Shown here piece by piece: positions 1 through 6,611 of a DNA stretch of 9,497 bases (its first letter is position 1; every line of letters starts with the position of its first letter). A program made the position numbers and the translations under genes. Source of the DNA: Salinirussus sp. (lineage in GTDB: Archaea; Halobacteriota; Halobacteria; Halobacteriales; Haloarculaceae); assembly GCA_028275005.1 (NCBI GenBank), contig JAQCNN010000145.1, positions 1 to 9,497 of the forward strand, written 5' to 3'. A model generated the notes under the pieces. It was not told the DNA's origin, searched no databases, and saw only the letters and a program-made list of their open reading frames with translations.

Positions 1-525
1 CCGATTGTGATGCACAGCCAGGACGTCCAGGCCGCGAGCACCTTCCCCGTCCAGCGCCGGTGGGCCGAGACGTTCTCCGAGAGTCACGCCTTTAGCTTCC
101 CCGTCGAGTCGATGTGGCACCTCATCTCGCTGGTCTGTAACGGCGTGCCCGAGCAGTTCCCCGGCCTCGAGTGGGTGCTCCAGGAGTCGGGCGCGGAGTG
201 GCTCCCCTGGATGATGTGGCGCCTCGACGACCACTATCTCCAGTGCTCGCAGGACTTCCCGATGCTCACCAAGCGCCCGAGCGAGTACATCAGAGACCAG
301 TTCCACATCACGACCCAGCCGCTGGGCCACACCGACGACACCGAGCACATGGGCTGGGCGATGGAGATGGCCGGCGGCGGCGACACACTGCTGTACTCCA
401 CCGACCACCCACATCCGGACTTCGACCCGCCCGCCGAGGTGCTCCAGCCGGCGAGGGCACAGCTCGACGACGACCAGGTGCGCAAGCTGATGGGCGAGAA
501 GGCGGTAGAGGTGTTCGGGCTCTAA
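1..525 (+). CDS. Amidohydrolase (COG2159 / ACMSD-like family), C-terminal part
   Basis: The reading frame is already open at base 1 and ends at TAA 523-525, so only the last 174 codons are visible and the GTG at 7 is probably not the true start. The family folds as a metal-dependent TIM barrel that hydrolyses or decarboxylates cyclic or aromatic substrates; the substrate here cannot be read from sequence. Supporting signs are the block from about base 120 to 235 (HLISLVCNGVPEQFPGLEW followed by an E-x-G-A-x-W-L-P segment and R-L-D-D-H-Y), matching the usual G-v-f-e-r-f-P-x-L / E-x-G-x-x-W pattern, and YSTDHPHPDFD near bases 394-426, whose STD aspartate corresponds to the conserved C-terminal barrel Asp. 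The metal-binding HxH near the N terminus lies outside the window. The gene converges on a Rieske protein gene, with overlapping stop codons. The family is fairly sure; the function is unknown. Confidence 0.85.
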   Translation, partial: PIVMHSQDVQAASTFPVQRRWAETFSESHAFSFPVESMWHLISLVCNGVPEQFPGLEWVLQESGAEWLPWMMWRLDDHYLQCSQDFPMLTKRPSEYIRDQFHITTQPLGHTDDTEHMGWAMEMAGGGDTLLYSTDHPHPDFDPPAEVLQPARAQLDDDQVRKLMGEKAVEVFGL

Positions 526-881
526 CGGAGGATGTAGACCGCCCCGTCCTCGGTCTCGACGTCGTAGGTCGGGACCCGATACTGGTCGTCGTCGATACTC
601 TCCCCGTCACGGACGTCGAATCGCCAGCCGTGCCAGGGGCAGGTGATGTTTTTCTGCCGGTCGTCGTAGGCCCACGTCCAGCCATCGTCGGCGACGCCGT
701 ACTCGCCGGACAACTCCCCCTCACAGAGCGGTCCGCCCTGGTGGACACAGAAGTTCGCCAGGGCGTGAAACTCGCCGTCGACGCGGAACACCGCAACCTC
801 GGTCCCTCGCACGTCCGTCAGGACGCGGTCACCGTCCTCGGCGAGTTCGGACTCCTCGGCGACCAGATGCCGTGTTGCCAT
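522..881 (-). CDS. Rieske [2Fe-2S] domain protein
   Basis: A 119-residue soluble Rieske ferredoxin-like protein, probably a cytoplasmic electron carrier or the electron-transfer component of an oxygenase. The cluster ligands are visible: C45-V-H47 (in NFCVHQGGP) and C81-P-W-H84 (in CPWHGW). The gap between the two ligand pairs is 33 residues (48-80), about twice that of classical dioxygenase ferredoxins, and holds acidic and aromatic residues. The frame is open further upstream to 1070, but that part is arginine- and serine-rich and overlaps the neighbouring gene antisense-like. The ATG at 881 starts the recognisable domain and has a TATA box about 30 nt upstream, so I chose it. There is no signal peptide or membrane anchor. 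It lies 55 bp downstream of the 937-1341 gene and converges with the amidohydrolase gene (4-nt overlap of the 3' ends). The partner oxygenase or reductase is not in the window. Confidence 0.9.
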   Translation of the reverse strand: MATRHLVAEESELAEDGDRVLTDVRGTEVAVFRVDGEFHALANFCVHQGGPLCEGELSGEYGVADDGWTWAYDDRQKNITCPWHGWRFDVRDGESIDDDQYRVPTYDVETEDGAVYILR

Positions 882-904
882 CGAATCTGGCTTGCTCTGA
901 CTGT

Positions 905-917
905 TGCTTATACTTTG
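905..917 (-). promoter_or_regulatory. TATA-type promoter of the Rieske gene
   Basis: On the minus strand AAAGTATAAG (907-916) is centred about 30 nt upstream of the Rieske ATG at 881. In archaea the TATA box lies about 26-27 nt before the transcription start, so transcription would begin within a few bases of the ATG, giving a leaderless or nearly leaderless mRNA. No Shine-Dalgarno sequence is seen between, which agrees. The gene can therefore be expressed separately from the gene upstream of it. Confidence 0.5.
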
Positions 918-936
918 TGCAGGGTACCGGGTCGGC

Positions 937-1341
937 TCAGTCAGCAGCCTCCCGGACGAGCCGCTCGAACGCCGCCGACGAGAGGCCGTAGACGGTGTAG
1001 CCGTTCGGCGAGCGCTGCCGAGGGAGTGTGGTGACCGGCTCACCGTCCACGAGGAGTGTCCACTCCACACCCTGCTGTGTGTCCAGCCCCGACAGCCGGA
1101 TCTCGACGCCGACCTCGGCCTCGAGGTCGACGATCACCGCCTGTGTGAACGCCCCGTCGGTGAACCGTGGCGGCCGGTAGGGCCGGAGGTCGTACTCGCG
1201 GTGGAGTTCGACCCCCTCCCGCCACCAGTCCGGCAGGGTCTCGATGTCGACGTCCTCGTACGGGTCCTCGGGGTCCTCGCCCGGGCGCCGTGTCTCCAGC
1301 CCCGCAGGGTCGGGCTCCGGAGAGCTCTCACAGTCGTCCAT
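937..1341 (-). CDS. Small acidic haloarchaeal protein, function unknown
   Basis: I do not recognise a named family. The 134-residue product is very acidic and looks soluble. Residues 1-35 form a proline/glutamate/aspartate-rich, probably disordered tail (ESSPEPDP, EDPEDPYEDVD). Residues 37-60 hold an aromatic, basic block (LPDWWREGVELHREYDLRPY then RPPRF). Residues 62-130 alternate hydrophobic and polar residues as in a small alpha/beta domain: a possible helix FTQAVIVDLEAEVG, strands VEIRLSGL and EWTLLVDGEPV, then GYTVYGLSSAAFERLVREA. There is no membrane segment, metal motif or catalytic signature. From memory, similar haloarchaeal hypothetical proteins share the DWW and RPYRPPRF words, but I could not check this. 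The ATG at 1341 has AGGTGGA ending about 6-8 nt upstream as ribosome binding site and a TATA element about 41 nt upstream, so a short leadered mRNA is likely. Codon use matches the neighbours. Confidence 0.75.
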   Translation of the reverse strand: MDDCESSPEPDPAGLETRRPGEDPEDPYEDVDIETLPDWWREGVELHREYDLRPYRPPRFTDGAFTQAVIVDLEAEVGVEIRLSGLDTQQGVEWTLLVDGEPVTTLPRQRSPNGYTVYGLSSAAFERLVREAAD

Positions 1342-1363
1342 ACGCGGTCCACCTACCCGAACA

Positions 1364-1400
1364 CTGGGTGGTTGCCCGGATATATGATCTGCTCACCCAG
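1364..1400 (-). promoter_or_regulatory. TATA element inside a 7-bp inverted repeat (promoter/operator of 937-1341)
   Basis: On the minus strand ATATAT (1380-1385) lies about 41 nt upstream of the ATG at 1341. This predicts a leader of about 15 nt, which would carry the AGGTGGA ribosome binding site. The element sits at the centre of an inverted repeat: CTGGGTG (1364-1370) and CACCCAG (1394-1400), with a 23-bp spacer. A symmetric repeat around the TATA box could be an operator that blocks TBP/TFB, but a 7-bp repeat in GC-rich DNA may be chance. The rest of the 1342-1552 gap holds no gene that I can support, only a 9-bp direct repeat ACAGGTCAC (1528-1536 and 1548-1556) around the 3' end of the aldo/keto reductase gene. 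Confidence 0.4.
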
Positions 1401-1552
1401 GCCTGCGCCACGGGGTCGGTGACGAGCACCCCCTGCTGTGCTGTCTGGGCGGCCCCCGACCGGCCCGTGTGTGGCGGGCGTCACCACCGACTGCACCCGG
1501 GGGAGTCCCGTCCTCCCACAAGGGTCCACAGGTCACAGGCGGGAGAGACAGG

Positions 1553-2527
1553 TCACTCGTGTCCGGACACCGCGAGCGGCTCGTATGGCTCCTCCAGATA
1601 CGCGAGGTCCGAGTCCGACAGCGAGACCTCCAACGCCTCGACGGCGTCCTCCAGGTGCTCGACGCTACTGACACCGATGATGGGGGCGTCGACCGTGTCC
1701 TGGTGGAGGACCCACGCCAGCGCGACCTGTGCCATACTCACACCCCGGTCGTCGGCCAGTTCCTCGACCCGGGCGTTGATCTCGGGGCCACCGCCGGCGC
1801 GGTACTCCGCGTGGCGCTCGGCGAGTTCCTCGCCGCGGGGGGTGGCTGTGAGCTGGTCGTGTGGCCGTGCCAGGTACCCCTGTGCGAGCGGGCTCCAGGG
1901 GATGACACCGACGTTCTCCCGGTCACACAGCGGCAGCATCTCCCGCTCCTCCTCGCGGTAGACCAGGTTGTAGTGGTTCTGCATCGTCATAAATCGGTCC
2001 AGCCCCAGCCGGTCGCTGGTGTGGAGTGCCTCGGCAAACTGGTAGGCCCACATCGAGGACGCCCCGAAGTACCGTATCTTCTCCCGACGGACGGCGTCAT
2101 CCAGCGCCTCAAGTGTCACCTTGACCGGCGTGTCGTAGTCCCAGCGGTGGGGCTGGTAGAGGTCGACCGTGTCCATCCCCAGTCGTTCGCGGGAGTTGTC
2201 CAGTTCCTGCTCGATAGCCTTCCGGGAGAGCCCCCCGGAGTTGCGGTTGTCCTCGTCCATCTGGAAAAACCCCTTCGTGGCGACGACCAGCCGGTCGCGG
2301 TCGTACTCCGAGAGCACGTTCCCCAGCACACGCTCGGACTCGCCGACCGAGTACATGTTGGCGGTGTCGAAGAAGTTGATCCCCAGGTCGAGGGCACGCT
2401 CGATGAGCGGCCGACTCTCCGCCTCGTCGAGCACCCAGTCGCGCCACTCCGGGGAGCCAAAGCTCATACAGCCAAGGCAGATGCGGCTGACCTCCATCCC
2501 GGTGTTGCCAAGCGTCGTGTACTCCAT
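1553..2527 (-). CDS. Aldo/keto reductase
   Basis: A 324-residue NADP(H)-dependent oxidoreductase of the aldo/keto reductase superfamily (TIM barrel), close to full family length. The catalytic tetrad is intact: D54 and Y59 (FFDTANMYSVGESE), K85 (VVATKG) and H127 (DLYQPHRWDYDTP). The N terminus MEYTTLGNTGMEVSRICLGC is the usual beta-hairpin start, GASSMWAYQ (155-163) is the usual barrel strand, and IPWSPLAQGYLARP (209-222) together with PIIGVSSVEHLEDAVEAL (282-299) form the cofactor-binding end. The YQPHRWD and IPWSPLAQG words resemble the YhdN/Tas/general-stress AKR group, so it probably reduces small aldehydes or ketones; the substrate is unknown. The frame is open upstream to 2848, but that part is low-complexity antisense of the ABC permease gene. 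The ATG at 2527 fits both the family start and a TATA element 26 nt upstream. It lies 130 bp downstream of the ABC operon, on the same strand but with its own promoter. Confidence 0.93.
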   Translation of the reverse strand: MEYTTLGNTGMEVSRICLGCMSFGSPEWRDWVLDEAESRPLIERALDLGINFFDTANMYSVGESERVLGNVLSEYDRDRLVVATKGFFQMDEDNRNSGGLSRKAIEQELDNSRERLGMDTVDLYQPHRWDYDTPVKVTLEALDDAVRREKIRYFGASSMWAYQFAEALHTSDRLGLDRFMTMQNHYNLVYREEEREMLPLCDRENVGVIPWSPLAQGYLARPHDQLTATPRGEELAERHAEYRAGGGPEINARVEELADDRGVSMAQVALAWVLHQDTVDAPIIGVSSVEHLEDAVEALEVSLSDSDLAYLEEPYEPLAVSGHE

Positions 2528-2548
2528 GCCCTCCCGTCGGGTGCGGGG

Positions 2549-2558
2549 CTCAAAAGTG
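2549..2558 (-). promoter_or_regulatory. Putative TATA element of the aldo/keto reductase gene
   Basis: CACTTTTGAG on the minus strand, with TTTTG centred 26-27 nt upstream of the A of the ATG at 2527, is exactly the spacing expected for a leaderless haloarchaeal transcript. It is the only AT-rich run near the start. A GGGAGG just 2 nt before the ATG is too close to act as a normal ribosome binding site. The remaining 2559-2657 contains no gene; it is the 3' flank of the ABC operon. Confidence 0.4.
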
Positions 2559-2657
2559 GGGGTGGTCGACCGTGACTCATACTGCTGACTGTAACTGTTT
2601 GAAGCTATCCGCGACTCCGGGGTCGCGAAATTCGTTACAGACGTACAGCCGGCAGTA

Positions 2658-3734
2658 TCAGGACAGCGACTCGACGTCGACCCGGCCGGCGTAGGCCCGG
2701 ACGACAACGGCCCCGGCGACCGCGAGCGCGGCGAACCCGACCACGTGAGCGAGCGTGCCGGAGGTGGCGCTCCCGACGGCCAGCCGGGCGACGGTCGTGG
2801 CGGGGTGCTCGGGCAACAGCGCCGCGACCGCGAAGACGAGCAGGGCAAGCACCGAGTAGAGGAGTTGGGCCTGGCGGCGGTCCCGGGTCACCAGCCCCAG
2901 CCCCAGCCCCAGGCCCACGAGCAGGGTCGCGATAGCAGCCACCATCACCAGCAGGGCCAGCGGGCTCCCGACGGTGATCCCGTTCACCGCAAGCAGGAGC
3001 AGCCAGACACCGGCCTGTACCGGCGCGAGCAGTATCATCGCGGCGGCTTTGGCGTCCACGATATCCGTCAGCGAGACGGGTGCGACCCGGAGGAGTTCGA
3101 GGGTGCCACGTTCGAACTCCTCGGTGAGGGTGTCGACAGCCACCGAACCGCTGATGAACGGTGGGAGAAACAGCAACAGCGGGACGAGGACGGTGTAGGT
3201 GAAGCCGAAGTAGGGGCTGGCGTTGGCCTCCGCCGGCAGGGCAAGCGGCTCGAACTGGAGGTGTTCGGTCCGGTCGGCCCGCTCGTCGCGCTCGAGTTGG
3301 GTCAGCACCGACCGGAGCTGGACGACGACGAGTGTCGTCTGCACGTTTCCGTCGGGGACGGTGGCCGTGACCGCGACCTGGCTGCCGTCCCCGGTGTCGG
3401 CGTACTCCCCGACGAGGACGGCGTCAAGCCGGCCACTCCTGAACTGTGCGCGGGCGGTGTCGGCGTCGGTGTACGTCGAGGTGACGACACCGTCAACCTC
3501 GTCCGCGGCGGCGACGAGCTCCTCGCGGGCCTCCCCGCTGACCCCGATATCGACCCCGCCGCCCTGGACGGAGCTTGGCTCGTACAGCGAGGTGAGGCCA
3601 ACGACCAGAAACGACGAGAAGGCGGCGATAAAGAGCTGAATCAGGAGTGCGAGCACGATGGTCTTCTCGCTGCGAAGCGAGGCCAGGTCCCGCTTTGCGA
3701 CCGTCGCCCGCGGCGAGAAGCGCAGGTCAGACAC
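2658..3734 (-). CDS. ABC-2 type exporter permease (second permease of the operon)
   Basis: A 358-residue integral membrane subunit of an ABC-2 exporter. The topology is one N-terminal membrane helix (about residues 26-48), a large extracytoplasmic domain (about 50-177), then about five helices (near 178-200, 230-252, 259-281, 291-308 and 328-346). The segment EEFERGTLELLRVAPVSLTD (205-224), followed by IVDAK, is the typical cytoplasmic coupling region of NatB/ABC-2 permeases that contacts the ATPase. I chose the GTG start at 3734, which overlaps the stop of the preceding gene (TGA 3727-3729) by 8 nt and gives VSDLRFSPRATVAKRDLASL before the first helix, a normal cytoplasmic start. The longer frame to 3785 adds a serine/arginine-rich stretch that lies over the neighbour. 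The tight overlap indicates translational coupling, and the protein is expected to pair with the 3727-5580 permease and the 5580-6560 ATPase. The exported substrate is unknown. Confidence 0.88.
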   Translation of the reverse strand: MSDLRFSPRATVAKRDLASLRSEKTIVLALLIQLFIAAFSSFLVVGLTSLYEPSSVQGGGVDIGVSGEAREELVAAADEVDGVVTSTYTDADTARAQFRSGRLDAVLVGEYADTGDGSQVAVTATVPDGNVQTTLVVVQLRSVLTQLERDERADRTEHLQFEPLALPAEANASPYFGFTYTVLVPLLLFLPPFISGSVAVDTLTEEFERGTLELLRVAPVSLTDIVDAKAAAMILLAPVQAGVWLLLLAVNGITVGSPLALLVMVAAIATLLVGLGLGLGLVTRDRRQAQLLYSVLALLVFAVAALLPEHPATTVARLAVGSATSGTLAHVVGFAALAVAGAVVVRAYAGRVDVESLS

Positions 3735-5580
3735 CGCCGACCACCGCCCCGAGGACGACGAGATTGTACGCGAGGTGGACCACAATGGCGACGGCGAGGG
3801 CGGCCAGGTAGGCCCGGCGGGTCCGGCTCGCGCCGACCGCGGAGATAGCCGCGGTGACGACGTGCAACAGCAGCGGGAGGACCAGCGAGGCGACGAGCAA
3901 CACGAGCGGATTCGCCCCCTGGATCAGCCCGGTCTGTAGCGCCGCCTCGCCGGTCGGGACCGCGTCGAGCCCGACCGCCTGTGCGATGGCTGTCAGCTTC
4001 TCCGCCAGAAAGAAGCCAACGCCGCTGATGGCACCGACGACCAGCCCGGTTCGGACGGTTCGCTCGAAGCGGCTGTGCTCGAAGCTGGCGTAGACGTGGA
4101 GGCTCTTTGCCACCTCCTCGATGACCGCGACGGCGACGAGCACGAGCGGGATCGACAGTTCCCCGAGCGCGAACAGAAAGGCAACGGCCAGCAGCTCGAG
4201 CACGAAGACAAAGGGGATCAGGAGGGCGGTCACCGCGCCGACGTGCCAGCGCTTGCGGACCGGGCCGGCAAGCGCGTCGAGCAGCTTCAGCGGGACCGAC
4301 CGCTGGGCGAACAGGTCCTCCTCGCGGTAGAGCCCGGCGCCGAGCCCGAACAGGACGGCCGCGGTCAGGAGCGGCGGCAGCGTCGAGAAGGCAAAGTCGG
4401 CGAGCGGGACCGCCTGGCCCTGGAGGGTTCGGACCACGACCGTCAGCGGCGAGATGAGCGCGACCGGGCCGGCGTTGGTGAAGATGGCGGGAACAAAGGC
4501 GTAGCTGGTCAGCGTGACCGTAATCGTGACCGTCAGGAAGGTGAGCTCCTTGAACGACCGGGCGAACATCGCCCCGAGAAAGGTCGCCGCGAGAAAGAGC
4601 AGGACGAGCGGTGTCACGGCGAGGACGGAGACGAGTCCGCCGAGTGAGCCCGTCGCGAGGTACGTGAGACCGACCGCGATGGCTGCCTCGAGCGCCATCG
4701 CCCCCAGGAAGTACGGCAGTGTCTTCCCGGCGATGATATCCAGCCGGGTCACCGGCGAGACGAGCAACAGCTCCCCACGGCGGTTGAGCCGCTCGGAGAG
4801 AAACGTCGAGCCGTAGGCCTGGATCAGGAAGTTCAGCGGGACAATAAACACGAACGCGAGCACGAGTGACTCGAAGGGAAAGGGCGGGGCCAGGTCCGAC
4901 GGGTTGGTCGTCGAACCGCTATCCGACCCGAGACCACCGAGGACACCCCCGGCACCGCCTGCGTCGGCCGCAGCACTCCCGCCCGAGTCACCGCCGGAGC
5001 CGGGGCTCACTGCGCCGTCGTCGGCGTCCCCGCCGGCACCGCCGCCACCCCCGCCGGCACCGCCGCCGGCGGCGGTATCGCCGCCACTATCGCCACCCCC
5101 GCCGGCCGTGGCTCCCCCGCTGTCCGACCGGCTCTCGTATTCGAGTGTGACGGAGACGGGGAAGGCGGCGGTCTCGTTTTCCCCCTCACGCCCCAGCTGT
5201 GCGTCGTTGTAGGACTCGACGGCGGAGCGAAACTCCGCGGCCGCCGCCCGCCCTTTCGCGTCGGAGGCGGCGCGAACAGTCACCGGGTTAGACCCCGTTA
5301 TCAGCAGGTCGATGTCGCCCTGAGAGAGCGCCTCCGGGTCCGGGTCACGGACGGCAAAGGTGTCGTCGCCGGCCGCCACCGGGTGGTAGGGGTTGTCGGC
5401 GGCCACCCCGACGCGGTAGAGACCCTGGTCGACTGCGACGCCGCTGCCGGCGATAGCCGGCGCGAGCACACCCAGGAGGAGCAACGCCCCAACCGCGACG
5501 GCGGCGGTCCGACGGTCGACCCCGCCGGCGTTCTTTGTCACCTCCCAGCGGGCGATACGCAGCAGTTTGCGCGGGTGCAT
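3727..5580 (-). CDS. ABC-2 permease fused to a C-terminal PrsW-like intramembrane protease domain
   Basis: A 617-residue membrane protein with two parts. Residues 1-420 are an ABC-2 permease: first helix about 24-46, extracytoplasmic domain about 47-235, then helices near 236-258, 287-309, 314-340, 345-367 and 396-416. Its coupling segment is SERLNRRGELLLVSPVTRLD (262-281), followed by IIAGK. The external domain includes a glycine/serine/alanine/aspartate-rich spacer (about 153-226). After a polar linker (417-446) comes a second membrane block (447-617) carrying the ordered motifs of PrsW-family proteases: E488-E489-V-A-K492 (EExxK), GVGFFLAEKL with E527 (GFxxxE), H573 followed by G583 (HxxxxxxxxxG), and H602-L-A-Y-N606 (HxxxN). 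All candidate metal or catalytic residues are present, so the domain may be active. The start ATG overlaps the ATPase stop by 1 nt (TGATG). ABC-2 permease plus membrane protease fusions are known, more often with CPBP/CAAX domains. The protease substrate is unknown. Confidence 0.87.
   Translation of the reverse strand: MHPRKLLRIARWEVTKNAGGVDRRTAAVAVGALLLLGVLAPAIAGSGVAVDQGLYRVGVAADNPYHPVAAGDDTFAVRDPDPEALSQGDIDLLITGSNPVTVRAASDAKGRAAAAEFRSAVESYNDAQLGREGENETAAFPVSVTLEYESRSDSGGATAGGGGDSGGDTAAGGGAGGGGGGAGGDADDGAVSPGSGGDSGGSAAADAGGAGGVLGGLGSDSGSTTNPSDLAPPFPFESLVLAFVFIVPLNFLIQAYGSTFLSERLNRRGELLLVSPVTRLDIIAGKTLPYFLGAMALEAAIAVGLTYLATGSLGGLVSVLAVTPLVLLFLAATFLGAMFARSFKELTFLTVTITVTLTSYAFVPAIFTNAGPVALISPLTVVVRTLQGQAVPLADFAFSTLPPLLTAAVLFGLGAGLYREEDLFAQRSVPLKLLDALAGPVRKRWHVGAVTALLIPFVFVLELLAVAFLFALGELSIPLVLVAVAVIEEVAKSLHVYASFEHSRFERTVRTGLVVGAISGVGFFLAEKLTAIAQAVGLDAVPTGEAALQTGLIQGANPLVLLVASLVLPLLLHVVTAAISAVGASRTRRAYLAALAVAIVVHLAYNLVVLGAVVGGV
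4903..5124 (-). repeat. Low-complexity glycine-rich coding segment with a 21-bp tandem period
   Basis: This segment encodes residues 153-226 of the fusion permease, which are almost entirely Gly, Ser, Ala and Asp and lie in the predicted extracytoplasmic loop. At the DNA level a 19-bp word, CCCCGCCGGCACCGCCGCC on the plus strand, occurs at 5028-5046 and again at 5049-5067, a 21-bp (7-codon) period. Around it are many more GCC/CCG triplets. Length variation by slippage between strains would stay in frame when whole 21-bp or 3-bp units change. Confidence 0.75.
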
Positions 5581-6560
5581 CAGCCCCCCTCGCTCCCCGA
5601 CTCTGACCGCACCCGGTCGGTTCGACGCCCGCCCCCGTCTGGGCCGGCGATGCGGTCGCCAACGCCGGTCCGGTCACCGCTCTCGACGGCGTCGGCGCCG
5701 TCCTCGGCGACGTTGAGGAAGACGTCCTCGAGGCTGGAGGCCTCGGTGCGGATATCCTCGACACGCCCGCCGGCGGCCTCGGCGGCCTCGCGGACCGTCT
5801 CGACGGCGTCCATACTCTCGACGACGCGCCGGTGGCGGCCGTTCTCCTGGACGCTCCCGGGCACCTCGACGCTCGTGTAGACGTGATACCGGGTCTCACC
5901 GTGTTCGGCTTGCAGCTGTGCGAGGTCGCCACGGGCGACGATCTCCCCCTCGTTCATGATCGCCACCCGGTCACAGATCGACTCGACGTGAAAGAGGTTG
6001 TGCGCGGAGAAAACCACCGTCTTTCCCTCCTGGGCAAGTCGCTCGGTGAACTCGATGATGTAGTTGGTGGTCAGCGGGTCCAGACCGCTTGCAGGCTCGT
6101 CGTAGATCAGCACGTCGGGGTCGTTGACCAGCGAGCGGGCGATGGCGACCTTTCGTTTCATCCCTTTCGACATGTCGCCGAGTTGGCGCTCGCGGTGGTC
6201 CAGGTCGAGTTCGTCTAGCGTCCCGTGGATCCGCTCGGTGGCGACGTCGCGGGACACGTCGTAGAGGTCGGCGAAAAACCGGAGATACGACAGCGGGGTC
6301 ATCTCCTCGTACAGCGGTGACTCCTCGGGGAGAAAACCCAGTCGGGTGCGCATCGCCGTCTCACCGGCGTCGTAGCCGGCCACCGTGGCCGTCCCCGAGG
6401 TGGGCTCAAGCAGGCCAGCGAGCATCTTTAGTGTCGTCGTCTTGCCGGCACCGTTCGGGCCAACGACACCAAAGACCTCGCCGGCCTCAACCGAGAACGT
6501 GCTCCCCTCGACGGCGGCGAAACCGCCGTACTCCTTGCGCAGGTCCCGGGCCTCTATCAT
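5580..6560 (-). CDS. ABC transporter ATP-binding protein (NatA/CcmA-like exporter ATPase)
   Basis: A 326-residue cytoplasmic ATPase that powers the two permeases encoded downstream. All nucleotide-binding motifs are present in order: Walker A GPNGAGKT (34-41); a Q-loop in which the usual Gln is Glu (GFLPEESPLYEE, 75-86), a common variant in NatA/DrrA-type ATPases; signature MSKGMKRK (130-137); Walker B VLIYDEP (150-156) with catalytic E155; D-loop SGLD (158-161); and H-loop H187 (SAHNL). Residues about 222-283 form the small C-terminal domain common in this subfamily (ending SSLEDVFLNV). The last 40 residues are acidic, polar and probably disordered. The ATG at 6560 begins with MIEARDLRKEYGG, the normal start of such ATPases, and is preceded by GGGTGA as a ribosome binding site. 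It is the first gene of a three-gene operon, its stop sharing one base with the next start (TGATG). The DrrA/NatA likeness does not tell what is exported. Confidence 0.95.
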   Translation of the reverse strand: MIEARDLRKEYGGFAAVEGSTFSVEAGEVFGVVGPNGAGKTTTLKMLAGLLEPTSGTATVAGYDAGETAMRTRLGFLPEESPLYEEMTPLSYLRFFADLYDVSRDVATERIHGTLDELDLDHRERQLGDMSKGMKRKVAIARSLVNDPDVLIYDEPASGLDPLTTNYIIEFTERLAQEGKTVVFSAHNLFHVESICDRVAIMNEGEIVARGDLAQLQAEHGETRYHVYTSVEVPGSVQENGRHRRVVESMDAVETVREAAEAAGGRVEDIRTEASSLEDVFLNVAEDGADAVESGDRTGVGDRIAGPDGGGRRTDRVRSESGSEGG

Positions 6561-6600
6561 CGGTCACCCGTTACGACGCCACTGTCCTATGTGTTTGGTC

Positions 6601-6611
6601 CAATTATCAGG
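6601..6611 (-). promoter_or_regulatory. Putative promoter of the ABC exporter operon
   Basis: CTGATAATTGG on the minus strand, with ATAATT centred about 45 nt upstream of the ATG at 6560, is the best TATA-like element in front of the operon. It predicts a leader of about 18 nt, which would contain the GGGTGA (6564-6569) ribosome binding site. A weaker AT-rich run, CCAAACACATAGG, lies closer to the start. No operator-like repeat is evident. Confidence 0.35.

Noticed and set aside
882..1070. N-terminal extension of the Rieske protein to the ATG at 1070
   Set aside because: The added 63 residues are Ser/Arg-rich, overlap the 937-1341 gene, and lie upstream of the TATA box that fits the ATG at 881.
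1469..2575. Long plus-strand frame of 368 codons opposite the aldo/keto reductase
   Set aside because: It lies antisense to a gene with an intact catalytic tetrad, shows no domain, and reflects the GC-rich third positions of the real gene.
2528..2848. N-terminal extension of the aldo/keto reductase to 2848
   Set aside because: The extra part is Ser/Pro-rich, overlaps the ABC permease gene, and the family start MEYTTLGNTG begins at 2527.
2745..3848. Plus-strand frame of 367 codons opposite the ABC permeases
   Set aside because: Low-complexity Arg/Gly/Glu-rich shadow of the membrane protein genes; no promoter or motif.
4985..5110. Possible CRISPR-like or satellite array from GCC repeats
   Set aside because: The repeats are contiguous triplets encoding Gly/Ala without spacers and lie inside a coding frame.
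4904..5212. Proline-rich plus-strand frame (runs of P with A/S)
   Set aside because: It is the complement of the glycine-rich codons of the fusion permease and has no independent support.
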